Notes: generated from the sequence alone by a model not told the origin. A DNA stretch of 64,000 nt from Microbacteriaceae bacterium PS02068 (GCA_029959325.1 JASCPF010000007.1:18234-82233); one strand, 5' to 3'. Shown: positions 55,451 through 63,571, counted from the first letter of the stretch. Made by a program: numbers and translations.

Positions 55451-57124
55451 ATGACTGACGCACAGCGCACGCCCACCTCGATCGACGCGATCGCGGAAGC
55501 CTGGGTCGACGAGGTCGCCGAACTGTCGCCGACTCTCGCCACGTACATCGGCCGTTTCGAGCACAACGGCCGCCTCGACGATCTCTCGCCCGAGGGGCAC
55601 GAGAAGCGTCACGCGGCGGCGCAGCGGACCCTCGCTGCGCTCGAGTCGGCCGAACCCGTCGACGAGGTCGACGAGGTGACCAAGGCCGACCTGGCCGGCG
55701 ACCTCCGCCTCATGATCGCCCTGCACGACGCCGGTGCGCACCTGCGCGACCTGAACGTCATCGCGTCGCCCGTGCAGGATCTGCGCAGCGTCTTCGACCT
55801 CATGCCGACCGACACGGTCGACGACTGGAGCGTCATCTCCGACCGTCTCGCGGCGATCCCGGCAGCGCTCGACGGCTACCGTCAGACCCTCCGCGCCGGC
55901 ATCGCGGCGGGGGTCGTACCGGCGCGTCGGCAGGTCCGCGAGGTCATCACCCAGATCGGCCGGTACACGTCCGACACCGGATTCTTCGCGGAGTTCGTCC
56001 TCGAAGCCTCACCCGCCGAGGGCCACCTGCCCGCATCTCTGGCACGAACCCTCTCCGGGCACACCGGCGCTGCGCGCGTCGCCTACGACGAGCTGGCCTC
56101 GTTCCTGCGCGACGAGCTGCTGCCCGTGGCATCCGAGCACGACGCCGTCGGACGCGAGCTGTATGCGCTGCACTCGCGCCAGTTCCTCGGCGCCGAAATC
56201 GATCTCGACGAGACGTACGAGTGGGGCGTGCAGGAGCTCGCCCGCATGGTCGCCGAGCAGGAGTCGATCGCGAACGAGATCCTCCCGGGCGCGAGCGTCG
56301 AAGAGGCCGTCGCCTTCCTCGAGCAGGACCCGACGCGCAAACTGCACGGCACCGACGCGCTGCAGGCGTGGATGCAGGAGACGAGCGACCGCGCCGTCGC
56401 CGAGCTGGGCGCGACCCACTTCGACATCCCGGAAGAGGTCCGCACCCTCGAGTGCATGATCGCCCCCACCAACGAGGGCGGCATCTACTACACCGGCCCG
56501 ACCGACGACTTCTCGCGCCCCGGCCGCATGTGGTGGTCGGTGCCCGAAGGCGTCGACTCGTTCGACACCTGGCGCGAGCTCACGACCGTCTACCACGAGG
56601 GTGTCCCGGGCCACCACCTGCAGATCGCGCAGGCCGTGTACAACCGCGCCGAGCTCAACTCGTGGCGCCGCCTGCTCGCAGGTTCCAGCGGCCATGCCGA
56701 GGGGTGGGCGCTCTACGCGGAGCGCCTCATGGAGCAGCTGGGCTACCTCGACGACCCCGCCGATCGCCTCGGCATGCTCGACGGCCAGCGCATGCGCGCG
56801 GCGCGCGTCGTGCTCGACATCGGCGTGCACCTGGGCAAGCCGCGCCTCGACGGCACGGGAACGTGGGATGCCGAGTACGCGCTCGAGTTCATGCGTCGCA
56901 ACGTCAACATGCCCGACGAGTTCATCCAGTTCGAGGTCAACCGCTACCTCGGCTGGCCGGGCCAGGCGCCGTCGTACAAGGTCGGCCAGCGCATCTGGGA
57001 GCAGATCCGCGACGAGACGGCCGCGCGCGAGGGCGACGACTTCGACATCAAGCGCTTCCACATGCGTGCGCTGCGCGTCGGCGGTGTCGGACTCGACACC
57101 CTGCGCATGGCTCTCGCGGGCTGA
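55451..57124 (+). CDS. DUF885 family metallopeptidase-like protein
   Basis: 557 residues of the DUF885 family, helical and zincin-like. The metal motif is HEGVPGHHLQ (about residue 383), the family's version of HExxH, with a helper glutamate likely in SSGHAEGWALYAERLMEQLG. The conserved IYYTGPTDDFSRPGRMWW and PGQAPSYKVGQ blocks are present. No signal peptide is seen, so it should be cytoplasmic, perhaps a peptidase of the M32-related group. The substrate is unknown. It has no operon partner. Confidence 0.9.
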   Translation: MTDAQRTPTSIDAIAEAWVDEVAELSPTLATYIGRFEHNGRLDDLSPEGHEKRHAAAQRTLAALESAEPVDEVDEVTKADLAGDLRLMIALHDAGAHLRDLNVIASPVQDLRSVFDLMPTDTVDDWSVISDRLAAIPAALDGYRQTLRAGIAAGVVPARRQVREVITQIGRYTSDTGFFAEFVLEASPAEGHLPASLARTLSGHTGAARVAYDELASFLRDELLPVASEHDAVGRELYALHSRQFLGAEIDLDETYEWGVQELARMVAEQESIANEILPGASVEEAVAFLEQDPTRKLHGTDALQAWMQETSDRAVAELGATHFDIPEEVRTLECMIAPTNEGGIYYTGPTDDFSRPGRMWWSVPEGVDSFDTWRELTTVYHEGVPGHHLQIAQAVYNRAELNSWRRLLAGSSGHAEGWALYAERLMEQLGYLDDPADRLGMLDGQRMRAARVVLDIGVHLGKPRLDGTGTWDAEYALEFMRRNVNMPDEFIQFEVNRYLGWPGQAPSYKVGQRIWEQIRDETAAREGDDFDIKRFHMRALRVGGVGLDTLRMALAG

Positions 57125-57183
57125 TCGGACGGCGTCGGACGCGAACGGGGAATGCCGCGTGAGCCGACGGGGTTCCTATTCAC

Positions 57184-58218
57184 ATGCATGAAGTAGCACT
57201 GGGCCTGGACACCTTCGGCGACATCACGGTGAACGACGACGGTGAGCGCCAGACCGACGCGCAGACCATCCGCGACATCGTCGACGAGTCGGTGCTCGCC
57301 GACCAGGTGGGTCTCGCGTTCTTCGGGGTGGGGGAGCACCACCGCCATGAGTTCGCGGTGTCGAGCCCCGAGCTCGTGCTGGCTGCGGCTGCCGCGCGCA
57401 CCGAGCAGATCCACCTGGGCACCGCGGTGACCGTGCTCTCGAGCGACGATCCGGTGCGCGTGTACGAGCGCTTCGCGACGCTCGACGCGCTTTCGCGCGG
57501 TCGTGCGGAGGTGATCCTCGGGCGGGGTTCGTTCATCGAGTCGTTCCCGCTGTTCGGCTTCGACCTGAGCGACTACGAGGTGCTCTTCGAGGAGCGACTC
57601 GATCTGTTCTCGCAGCTGCTGGAAGAGAAGCCGGTCACGTGGCAGGGCACGACGCGGGCCGCGCTGACGAACGCCGATGTGTACCCCAAGACCGAGAACG
57701 GCATCACCGCGTGGGTCGGTGTCGGCGGTTCGCCCGAGTCGGTGGTGCGAACAGCCCGCTACGGGTACGGCCTCATGCTCGCGATCATCGGCGGCAGCGC
57801 CGAACGGTTCCGCCCCTACGTCGATCTCTACCACCGCTCGCTCGACTCGTTCGGGCGAGACCCTCTGCCCATCGGCATCCATTCACCCGGTCACATCGCC
57901 GACACCGATGCCCAGGCGTGGGACGAGCTCTACCCCGCGATGGAGGCGAATCGCAACGCGATCGGCGCGGAGCGCGGCTGGCCGCCGTACAGCCGGCTGC
58001 AGTTCCAGCACGACATCGGGGCGGAAGGCGCGATCTACGCGGGGTCGCCCGAGACGGTGGCGCGCAAGATCGCGGCGACGGTGAAGACCCTCGGCGCGGA
58101 TCGGTTCGACCTGAAATACGCGAACGGCACCCTGTCGCACAGCAAGATGCTGCGTTCGATCGAGCTGTACGGCACGCAGGTGCAGCCGATGGTGCGCGAC
58201 CTGCTGTCGCAGGCCTGA
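57184..58218 (+). CDS. LLM-class (luciferase-like) flavin oxidoreductase
   Basis: 344-residue TIM-barrel flavoprotein of the bacterial luciferase-like group. Visible blocks are LGLDTFGDI at the N-terminus, ADQVGLAFFGVGEHH, HLGTAVTVLSSDDPVRVYE, LDALSRGRAEVILGRGSF and the YAGSPETVARKI near the C-terminus, all standard for this group, often annotated as alkanal monooxygenase-like proteins. The oxidised substrate and whether FMN or F420 is used cannot be read. ATG 57184 has only a weak ribosome site (GGGGTTCC); it is the first start before the conserved block. Confidence 0.9.
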   Translation: MHEVALGLDTFGDITVNDDGERQTDAQTIRDIVDESVLADQVGLAFFGVGEHHRHEFAVSSPELVLAAAAARTEQIHLGTAVTVLSSDDPVRVYERFATLDALSRGRAEVILGRGSFIESFPLFGFDLSDYEVLFEERLDLFSQLLEEKPVTWQGTTRAALTNADVYPKTENGITAWVGVGGSPESVVRTARYGYGLMLAIIGGSAERFRPYVDLYHRSLDSFGRDPLPIGIHSPGHIADTDAQAWDELYPAMEANRNAIGAERGWPPYSRLQFQHDIGAEGAIYAGSPETVARKIAATVKTLGADRFDLKYANGTLSHSKMLRSIELYGTQVQPMVRDLLSQA

Positions 58219-58219
58219 G

Positions 58220-58225
58220 TAGGCT
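58220..58225 (+). promoter_or_regulatory. Candidate -10 box (TAGGCT) of a leaderless SGNH gene
   Basis: TAGGCT ends 6 nt before the GTG at 58232, just after the stop of the LLM gene. There is no ribosome site. Confidence 0.5.
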
Positions 58226-58231
58226 CGTCGG

Positions 58232-58993
58232 GTGGCATCCATTCGCTTCGTCGCCATCGGCGACTCCTTCACCGAGGGTGTCGGCGACGAGCTGCCCGAC
58301 GGTTCCGTCCGCGGCTGGGCCGACCTCGCCGCGCAAGGATGGGCCGACTCGCGGGGCGAGCCGATCGAGTACGCGAACCTCGCGATCCGCGGCAAGCTCG
58401 TCTGGCCGATCGTCGAGCAGCAGCTCGAGCGCGCGCTCGCATTGCAGCCGACGCACCTGTCCTTCAACGGCGGCGGCAACGACATGCTGCGCCCCCGCAC
58501 CTCGATCGCGCACATCGCCGACGCCTTCAGCCAGGTGCTGCGCCGCTGCGATGAAGAGGGAGTGACGCTCCTGCTGCTGTCGGGCGCGAATCCGTCAGCG
58601 CAGCTGCCGCTGGGCCGCGTCATCCAGCGCCGCGGCGACCTGATGTCGACCGCCGTCGAGCAGCGGATGGGCGAGCGCCCCGACGTCGTGCGCGCGTTGA
58701 ACTGGCCGGATGCCGAGTTGTCTGACCCGTCCTTCTGGTCGGAAGATCGGCTGCACATGAACAGCCGCGGGCACCATCGGGTCGCCGCGCGCGTGCTGGA
58801 CGCACTCGGCGAGCGAGTGCCGGGGGAGTGGTGGGCGCTGCCCGAACTGCCGGAGTCAGTGCGCCTGGCGCGCGGCGAGTACTTTCGCGAGCACCTCGGG
58901 CCGTGGTTCCAGCGTCGGTTGACGGGCACCTCATCGGGCGATGGACGCGAAGCCAAGTTCGGCGGCGGATGGATCGAGGTCGCGCCGCGCTGA
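58232..58993 (+). CDS. SGNH/GDSL-family hydrolase
   Basis: 253-residue esterase/lipase-type protein. Block I AIGDSFTEGVG holds the nucleophile serine, block II YANLAIRGK the oxyanion glycine, block III FNGGGNDML the asparagine, and block V DRLHMNSRGHHRVAARVL the Asp and His of the triad. No signal peptide is present, so it is likely cytoplasmic. The substrate is unknown. GTG 58232 places the GDS motif near residue 8, as usual in this subgroup. Confidence 0.93.
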   Translation: MASIRFVAIGDSFTEGVGDELPDGSVRGWADLAAQGWADSRGEPIEYANLAIRGKLVWPIVEQQLERALALQPTHLSFNGGGNDMLRPRTSIAHIADAFSQVLRRCDEEGVTLLLLSGANPSAQLPLGRVIQRRGDLMSTAVEQRMGERPDVVRALNWPDAELSDPSFWSEDRLHMNSRGHHRVAARVLDALGERVPGEWWALPELPESVRLARGEYFREHLGPWFQRRLTGTSSGDGREAKFGGGWIEVAPR

Positions 58994-59105
58994 GCTGCGC
59001 TGGCATAGCCGCGCAGGGCATGTCAAGGGTGTGGTGGGGGTGAGGGGCGTGCGGCACAGTAGGTGCCGTCCACCCCGGACACCCCCCACCCGAAGGAGCA
59101 TCACC

Positions 59106-59366
59106 ATGAGCATCGGTGCCGGCATCGCCCTCATCGTCATCGGAGCCATCCTGGTCTTCGCCATCAACGTCGACACGAGCCAGTTCGTCGACCTCGACCT
59201 CATCGGGTACATCCTGATGGGCGCCGGCGTGGTGGTGTTCCTGATCGGCCTCGTCTTCGCCTTCCGCCGTCGATCGAGCGAGCAGGTCACGCGCACCGTC
59301 GATCCCGTCGGCGGAGAGCGCATCACACGCAGCGAGACCCGCACCTCAGGCGACGGCACGGTCTGA
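59106..59366 (+). CDS. DUF6458-type small membrane protein
   Basis: 86 residues: two membrane helices (about 3-20 and 31-50) separated by a short acidic loop DTSQFVDLD, then a basic, polar cytoplasmic tail. This matches the DUF6458 pattern common in Microbacteriaceae; function unknown. AAGGAG lies 8 nt before the ATG. It ends 12 nt from the convergent MFS gene. Confidence 0.85.
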   Translation: MSIGAGIALIVIGAILVFAINVDTSQFVDLDLIGYILMGAGVVVFLIGLVFAFRRRSSEQVTRTVDPVGGERITRSETRTSGDGTV

Positions 59367-59378
59367 CGACCGGGCCGC

Positions 59379-60710
59379 TCAGCGGGGGTGACGCGGAGGG
59401 TCCATCCCGAGCAGCACGCGCGTCTTGCGTCGCTCGATGACGATGAAGGTCCAGCCCAGCACCCAGAGCGGCACCTGCGTGAGGAACGCGAGCCGGAAGG
59501 CATCCAGGCGGTAGGTGTCGGGGGTTCCGGCACCCTGCAGGTCGAGTGCAATCCCGATCGCGAAGATCGCGATGAGCGCGGCGAGGAAGCCGCCGACGTT
59601 CGTGATGCCCGTCGCCGTGCTCAGCCGGTGCGCCGGGTTGTGCGTGCGGGCGTGATCGAAGGCGACCAGCGATGCCGGACCGCCCATCGCGAGCCCGAAC
59701 GCCAAGGCGTACAGCAGCCACAGCGGGGCCGCGCCCGGCCACACGATCACGACGATCCAGACGACGAACTGCACCCCGATCGCGGGCAGCACGAGCGCGC
59801 GGGAGCGCAGGTGCGGGACGCGTCGGGAGAGGTCACCCATCACGGGCCCGAGGATCATGCCGATCACGACATACGTCGACAGCACGCCGGCCGCCTGCGC
59901 CTTCGACAAGCCCTCACCGGCCGTCAAGAACGGCATGCCCCACAGCAGGACGAACGCCGTACCCGCGAACGGACTCGTGAAGTGCGACCAGAACGCGAGA
60001 CGCGTGCCGGGGTGCGCCCACGCCGCACGGATGCCGACGCCTGTATCGATCGACGAGCGCACGACCCGGATGGCGCCCGTATCGGTGTCGACCGTGACAT
60101 CGCGCCCGACATCGGGCGGGTGGTTGCGGATGAGCGTGAGGACGAGGATGCCGAAGAGCACGCACAACCCCGCGATGCCGCCGAACACGACCTCCCAGCT
60201 CGTCGCGTGCAGCAGTGCTGCGAGAGGTGCGAGCGCGAGCAGCTGCCCCGACTGGCCGACGAGCCCGGTGAGCTGACTCATGAGCGGACCGCGCTGGGCG
60301 GGGAACCACGTGGCGATGAGTCGCAGCACGCCGGGGAAGATGGCGGCGTCGCCGGCGCCGAGCAGCGTGCGCGCGAAGATCGCGACACCGACGCTGGGGG
60401 AGAAGGCCAGGGTGAGCTGCCCCACCGCCATCAGGAGCATGCCGATCGTCATGATCGGGCGGGCACCGTATCGGTCGAGCAGCAGCCCGACCGGAATCTG
60501 CATGCCGCCGTAGACCGCGAGCTGAACGACGGCGAACATCGACAGCGTCGCGGCATCCGCGCCGAATCGCTCTGCCGTGTCGATGCCCACCGCCGACAGC
60601 GAGCTGCGGTTGACGACGGCGAGCATATACGCCGCGACGCCGACGCCCCAGATGAACCAGCCGCGCCAGCTCGGACCGACCGCAGCGGTCGGGACGCGGT
60701 CGAAGCTCAC
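59379..60710 (-). CDS. MFS transporter, substrate unknown
   Basis: 443 residues with about 12 membrane helices. The motif A loop appears as GLLLDRYGARPIM, and a helix 4-5 block reads ARTLLGAGDAAIFPGVLRLIATWFPAQRG, similar to anion/sugar-acid symporters of the MFS. A long cytoplasmic loop (about 190-225) follows helix 6. The start at 60710 is GTG. No regulator adjoins it in divergent orientation apart from a possible tiny ORF, so regulation is unclear. Confidence 0.88.
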   Translation of the reverse strand: MSFDRVPTAAVGPSWRGWFIWGVGVAAYMLAVVNRSSLSAVGIDTAERFGADAATLSMFAVVQLAVYGGMQIPVGLLLDRYGARPIMTIGMLLMAVGQLTLAFSPSVGVAIFARTLLGAGDAAIFPGVLRLIATWFPAQRGPLMSQLTGLVGQSGQLLALAPLAALLHATSWEVVFGGIAGLCVLFGILVLTLIRNHPPDVGRDVTVDTDTGAIRVVRSSIDTGVGIRAAWAHPGTRLAFWSHFTSPFAGTAFVLLWGMPFLTAGEGLSKAQAAGVLSTYVVIGMILGPVMGDLSRRVPHLRSRALVLPAIGVQFVVWIVVIVWPGAAPLWLLYALAFGLAMGGPASLVAFDHARTHNPAHRLSTATGITNVGGFLAALIAIFAIGIALDLQGAGTPDTYRLDAFRLAFLTQVPLWVLGWTFIVIERRKTRVLLGMDPPRHPR

Positions 60711-60727
60711 CCCTCCACGCTACTCGC

Positions 60728-60820
60728 GTGCTCGCCGACCGGCTCGCCGTCACCTACGACAATGACTTCGGACGATTCGACGGGGTGCGCTGGTCGACGC
60801 CCGCGGCGTTGCTCGCCTGA
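60728..60820 (+). CDS. Possible 30-residue ORF, unknown
   Basis: GTG 60728 to TGA 60818-60820 encodes a 30-residue peptide containing TYDNDFGRFDGVRW. The composition looks protein-like rather than GC shadow, but there is no ribosome site and no family is recognised. It could be a small protein or a fragment of a lost gene between two minus-strand genes. Confidence 0.2.
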   Translation: MLADRLAVTYDNDFGRFDGVRWSTPAALLA

Positions 60821-60824
60821 CGCG

Positions 60825-61355
60825 TCAGTCGTCGGCATCCACACTTTCCGGCTGAACCGCCGCGTACTGCGACCCTGACCGGGTGCGCTCGAGGAGCTCG
60901 TGGTCGACGAGGTACCGCCGCAACACCGCGACGTCGCCGCCGGGGGAGTAGGGGAGCAGTCGCTCGTTCACCTCGGCCTCGGAGAGCACCTCCGCCTCAC
61001 CGAAGGCTCGCGCAGCGACCCACGCGAGCAGGGCCGCGCGATCCCCACCGGTGGCAGGGTAGCGATCGATGCGCCCAGTGCGATCAAGGAACCGCTCCGG
61101 GCCTGCGGGCCGAGACGGGGATGCCAGCAGCGCACGGATTCCCTCCTCGTCGAACACCGCTTCGCCCTCATCGAGGCGCACGAGCCCGGCGGCTTCGAGG
61201 CGGTCGAGGGCGCGAGCCCGCCGCGCCGGCGTGAGGTCGCGGCGCGCAGTCTCGGCGAGCACCGCGCGCGCGTCGTCGTTCAACAGCGCCGCGACGACGC
61301 CACGCCACCGCTGTGCGTCACGATCGGGCGAAGGGTCAGCAGGAACCTCGGTCAT
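60825..61355 (-). CDS. DUF2087 domain protein with winged-helix-like N-terminus
   Basis: 176 residues. The N-terminal half (VAALLNDDARAVLAETARRD ... LDRLEAAGLVRLDEG) looks like a winged helix; the C-terminal half has the DUF2087 pattern FLDRTGRIDRYPATGGDRAA, then VLSEAEVNERLL and VAVLRRYLVDHELLERTRSG. Related proteins are small transcription-factor-like proteins of unknown target. ATG 61355 was taken rather than the GTG at 61361, as it starts the homology-like region; neither has a good ribosome site. Confidence 0.82.
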   Translation of the reverse strand: MTEVPADPSPDRDAQRWRGVVAALLNDDARAVLAETARRDLTPARRARALDRLEAAGLVRLDEGEAVFDEEGIRALLASPSRPAGPERFLDRTGRIDRYPATGGDRAALLAWVAARAFGEAEVLSEAEVNERLLPYSPGGDVAVLRRYLVDHELLERTRSGSQYAAVQPESVDADD

Positions 61356-61456
61356 GACCACATCGTGCCAGTGCCGGGCGCAGAGAGACAGGGCCGGCTG
61401 CGCCGGTTGGTCACGTCTTCCCTCGGAGCACGAGGCCGCGTAGCGTGGAGAATCAG

Positions 61457-61939
61457 ATGTCCCACAAATCCTCGGCTCGTTCCTGGTGGCCTGTGACGCT
61501 GTTGCTGTGGGCCACCGCGGGATTTCTCGCGTTGCTCACCGTCGTTGGCGTAGGCGGATTTCTGCGCGAAGACACCTACGCTCGGTGCGCCCAGCTCTTC
61601 CCGCAGTTCATCCGATTCGAGGACACCTCGGCGTTGACGGATGCACGCGTGACGATGTGGCCTCTGGGACTACGCTGCACGTTTGATCCTGAAGGGGCTG
61701 AGTCTGTGGTCATGAACTCGGGATGGTTTCTCACCAGCCTGGCTCTCGTCGCGATCGCCGTCTCCGTGTTCTCCGCAGCGTGGAGCATGCGGATCGCCAC
61801 AACAGTCACCCGACGCTTTCTCGCCTGGATACCCATCGTCTTCGTCTTGATCTGCGCCGCATATGTCTACTCGTCCGTCAGCCCGGCTCTCGAGTCTGAC
61901 GGCGAGGGGATCGTCGTCACCTCATTCATACTGACATAA
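61457..61939 (+). CDS. Membrane protein of unknown function at the edge of the inserted segment
   Basis: 160 residues with three hydrophobic helices (about 12-34, 94-115 and 126-148) and an extracytoplasmic-type loop with two cysteines between the first two. I do not recognise the family. ATG 61457 with GGAGA just upstream is preferred over an in-frame GTG at 61445; TAGCGT at 61441-61446 is a -10 candidate. Its last 73 nt overlap the 3' end of the minus-strand rep gene, and base composition there is richer in A+T than in the core genes, as expected near a junction. Confidence 0.7.
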   Translation: MSHKSSARSWWPVTLLLWATAGFLALLTVVGVGGFLREDTYARCAQLFPQFIRFEDTSALTDARVTMWPLGLRCTFDPEGAESVVMNSGWFLTSLALVAIAVSVFSAAWSMRIATTVTRRFLAWIPIVFVLICAAYVYSSVSPALESDGEGIVVTSFILT

Positions 61940-62811
61940 TGTGCATTATCAGCGTTACCAAGCGCGAGGTCTTCCAGGATGCTCCAGTGCGATCGCGTGC
62001 CCTCAGCCCGCGTGATTCCGCGCTTGTTCTGCGACGAAGTCATCTCCAGATCGACGCGCGCGCCTTTTCCGCCGTAGGTCTGATCCGTTATGTACATTCC
62101 GACATCGCCCGCACGCTCGACGCGCTCAAGACGCTGTGCCGCAGACGACGCCTGACCACCGGCGCGCTCGACGCACTCACGCCACCGCGCAGTGATCGCA
62201 GCCGCAACGGAGTCAGCAGCGGTTGACGCGGCCGGGAGCAACACGAGCGGGTGCTGGTGCGGATGCCAGCCGTTCGCGCCGATGTTGATTTCGAGGGCGC
62301 GCACGAAGCGCACCTCGCCGCCCGCGGCGTCGACGATGTTCTGCCAGCCACGGTTGCGGGTCATCTCGCGCCAAGCGGTGCGGAGTGTATCGAGGGACAC
62401 CGACAGAGCGTCGTCGGGGCCGTGCTGCACTGTCAGCGCGCCGAAGTACATCGCGATGCCCTCGCGTTCAGCCCACTCGGTCACGGCGGCGACCTCCAGC
62501 GCGCGGTGGGCGGCGATCTTCGCCTGACAGACCGGGCAGAGCCACACAGCGCCGCAGGTGACGAGTCCGCCGTAGGAGGCGCGGTCGTCGCCCAAGCGCA
62601 GCTCGACGAACGAGCGCATGCGAGTGTGCCCGCACTTGGCGACGTTCGCGCGGTGAGTCAGGCGTCGGGCGACCTCGCGCGCGGCCCAACGCTCGCGGCG
62701 GAGGTTCGCGGAGCGCTGAGAAGAATTTACCGTCTGATCAGGCGTGGACGCATTAACCGCGTTCTTGTCTAGCGCAACCCCCTCCGGGGCCCGCGTGATA
62801 CCCTCAGACAC
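61867..62811 (-). CDS. rep: Rolling-circle replication initiator (Rep_1-type), probably 3'-truncated
   Basis: 314-residue HUH-type Rep. Features: a cysteine cluster (C60, C86, C92, C95 in LCPVCQAKIAAHR), the motif FGALTVQH (123-130), the HUH motif GWHPHQHPLV (H183, H185, H187) and a candidate nicking tyrosine Y240 in GMYITDQ. Such proteins nick a double-strand origin to start rolling-circle replication of small plasmids. GTG 62811 has GGGAGG 6 nt upstream. After about residue 287 (near nt 61950) the family-like sequence stops and the frame runs antisense through the neighbouring membrane gene, so the C-terminal domain normally following SILEDLA is missing. Activity is therefore doubtful. Confidence 0.82.
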   Translation of the reverse strand: MSEGITRAPEGVALDKNAVNASTPDQTVNSSQRSANLRRERWAAREVARRLTHRANVAKCGHTRMRSFVELRLGDDRASYGGLVTCGAVWLCPVCQAKIAAHRALEVAAVTEWAEREGIAMYFGALTVQHGPDDALSVSLDTLRTAWREMTRNRGWQNIVDAAGGEVRFVRALEINIGANGWHPHQHPLVLLPAASTAADSVAAAITARWRECVERAGGQASSAAQRLERVERAGDVGMYITDQTYGGKGARVDLEMTSSQNKRGITRAEGTRSHWSILEDLALGNADNAHYVSMNEVTTIPSPSDSRAGLTDE

Positions 62812-62846
62812 GTCGAACCTCCCGTGCCGGGATCGAGTCGATTTCA

Positions 62847-62879
62847 GGAAGCCGGGGCGCCGCGAACGCCCCGGCTTCC
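62847..62879. terminator. 13-bp hairpin between the RHH gene and rep
   Basis: GGAAGCCGGGGCG and CGCCCCGGCTTCC pair perfectly with a 7-nt loop. It lies 14 nt after the RHH stop on the minus strand and upstream of rep. T runs are weak on both sides, so termination or an attenuation role between the two genes is only probable. Confidence 0.5.
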
Positions 62880-62892
62880 GGGTTTCCAGGGG

Positions 62893-63195
62893 TCACTCTT
62901 TTCCCGCCGCCTTGTCGAACACTCGTTGGGTCTGGGCCTGCAACCTGCGAACGTCGGGCATCAATCGCTCGCCCGCCTCTTCGAGCGCTTTGATGCGTTC
63001 AAGTTGTACCTCTCTACTGGCGGCCTGGAACTCTTCCATCGCGCGCACCATCCCCTCCAGCGTGGGCCGAACCTCCTGCAGGATCTCGCTCACTAGGCGA
63101 CTCATCGGCGTACCCGAGAGTTCGCGGATGCGATCCAGCAGCGCGTAGGTATACGGATCGAAAGTGACGTTCAGGCGGGGCTTGTCGGTTGGCAT
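62893..63195 (-). CDS. Ribbon-helix-helix (CopG/Arc-like) DNA-binding protein
   Basis: 100 residues. The N-terminal part (PRLNVTFDPYTYALLDRIRE, then SGTPMSRLVSEILQEV) fits a ribbon-helix-helix: one strand and two helices. The rest is a charged, probably coiled-coil helix (MVRAMEEFQAASREVQLERIKALEEAGERL). Next to rep, such proteins act as copy-number repressors (CopG) or accessory relaxosome factors (MobC). ATG 63195 has GAAGAGG 5 nt upstream. Two TCACTA repeats upstream may be its operator. It is transcribed towards rep and may control it. Confidence 0.78.
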   Translation of the reverse strand: MPTDKPRLNVTFDPYTYALLDRIRELSGTPMSRLVSEILQEVRPTLEGMVRAMEEFQAASREVQLERIKALEEAGERLMPDVRRLQAQTQRVFDKAAGKE

Positions 63196-63225
63196 CTCGA
63201 CCTCTTCGATAGGTGGGCCACTTAT

Positions 63226-63254
63226 TCACTAATGGGCCCTTACGGTCACTAGTG
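63226..63254. promoter_or_regulatory. Direct repeats TCACTAATG / TCACTAGTG upstream of the RHH gene
   Basis: The two repeats start 20 bp apart, about two helical turns, 31-59 nt upstream of the RHH start. They overlap the region where a minus-strand promoter would lie. RHH repressors commonly bind such repeats, so autoregulation is a reasonable inference. Confidence 0.45.
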
Positions 63255-63274
63255 TGTCACCTCCGCGAACCCAG

Positions 63275-63328
63275 GCAAAGCGACTCGCCGCACCGCGTGC
63301 CACCGCACCGAACGGCGAGTCGCTTTGC
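63275..63328. repeat. 16-bp perfect inverted repeat
   Basis: GCAAAGCGACTCGCCG (63275-63290) and CGGCGAGTCGCTTTGC (63313-63328) are exact complements with a 22-nt spacer. The extruded stem would be long and GC-rich; a double-strand or single-strand origin or a terminator are the possibilities. Confidence 0.85.
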
Positions 63329-63468
63329 GGAGGTAGTTCGCTCCCGTCGACGCGTCAAGTCCGAACCGACACAGCCCTACCGAGGGAGCATGCTCCGCAC
63401 GCGCGGATGATCCGGCCCGCCGCACAGGACTTGACCCGCCGCCGTCCACTCACTGCTCGGCAAGTGCA

Positions 63469-63488
63469 CCAAATGGCGAGCCATTTGG
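63469..63488. repeat. 8-bp palindrome with 4-nt loop
   Basis: CCAAATGG-CGAG-CCATTTGG is a compact cruciform candidate with an A+T-rich stem, unusual in this GC-rich window. Such short stem-loops hold the nick site in several rolling-circle origins, but the loop here does not match a sequence I can name. Confidence 0.6.
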
Positions 63489-63571
63489 CACAGCCAACAG
63501 ATCGAGAGGATCACCAGATCATGAGCGATTTCGCGAAAGACGGGAACGGCTGGCAGTAGCCGCACTCCCCC

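Larger units (their letters stand above)
63196..63571. other. 376-nt gene-poor region with dyads and repeats (candidate plasmid origin/control region)
   Basis: No convincing gene was found; the + frame at 63254-63559 has no ribosome site or protein-like pattern. The stretch holds two TCACTA[A/G]TG repeats (63226, 63246), a CACTAGTG palindrome, a 16-bp inverted repeat (63275-63290 with 63313-63328) and an 8-bp palindrome (63469-63488). These are the kinds of elements found at rolling-circle origins and their controls, but no known nick-site sequence was recognised. Confidence 0.5.

Noticed and set aside
61939..62226. 95-residue plus-strand ORF opposite rep
   Set aside because: It is antisense to the conserved part of Rep and lacks protein-like features.
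63254..63559. 101-residue plus-strand ORF in the dyad-rich region
   Set aside because: No ribosome site, no domain, and it runs across the inverted repeats; more likely non-coding.
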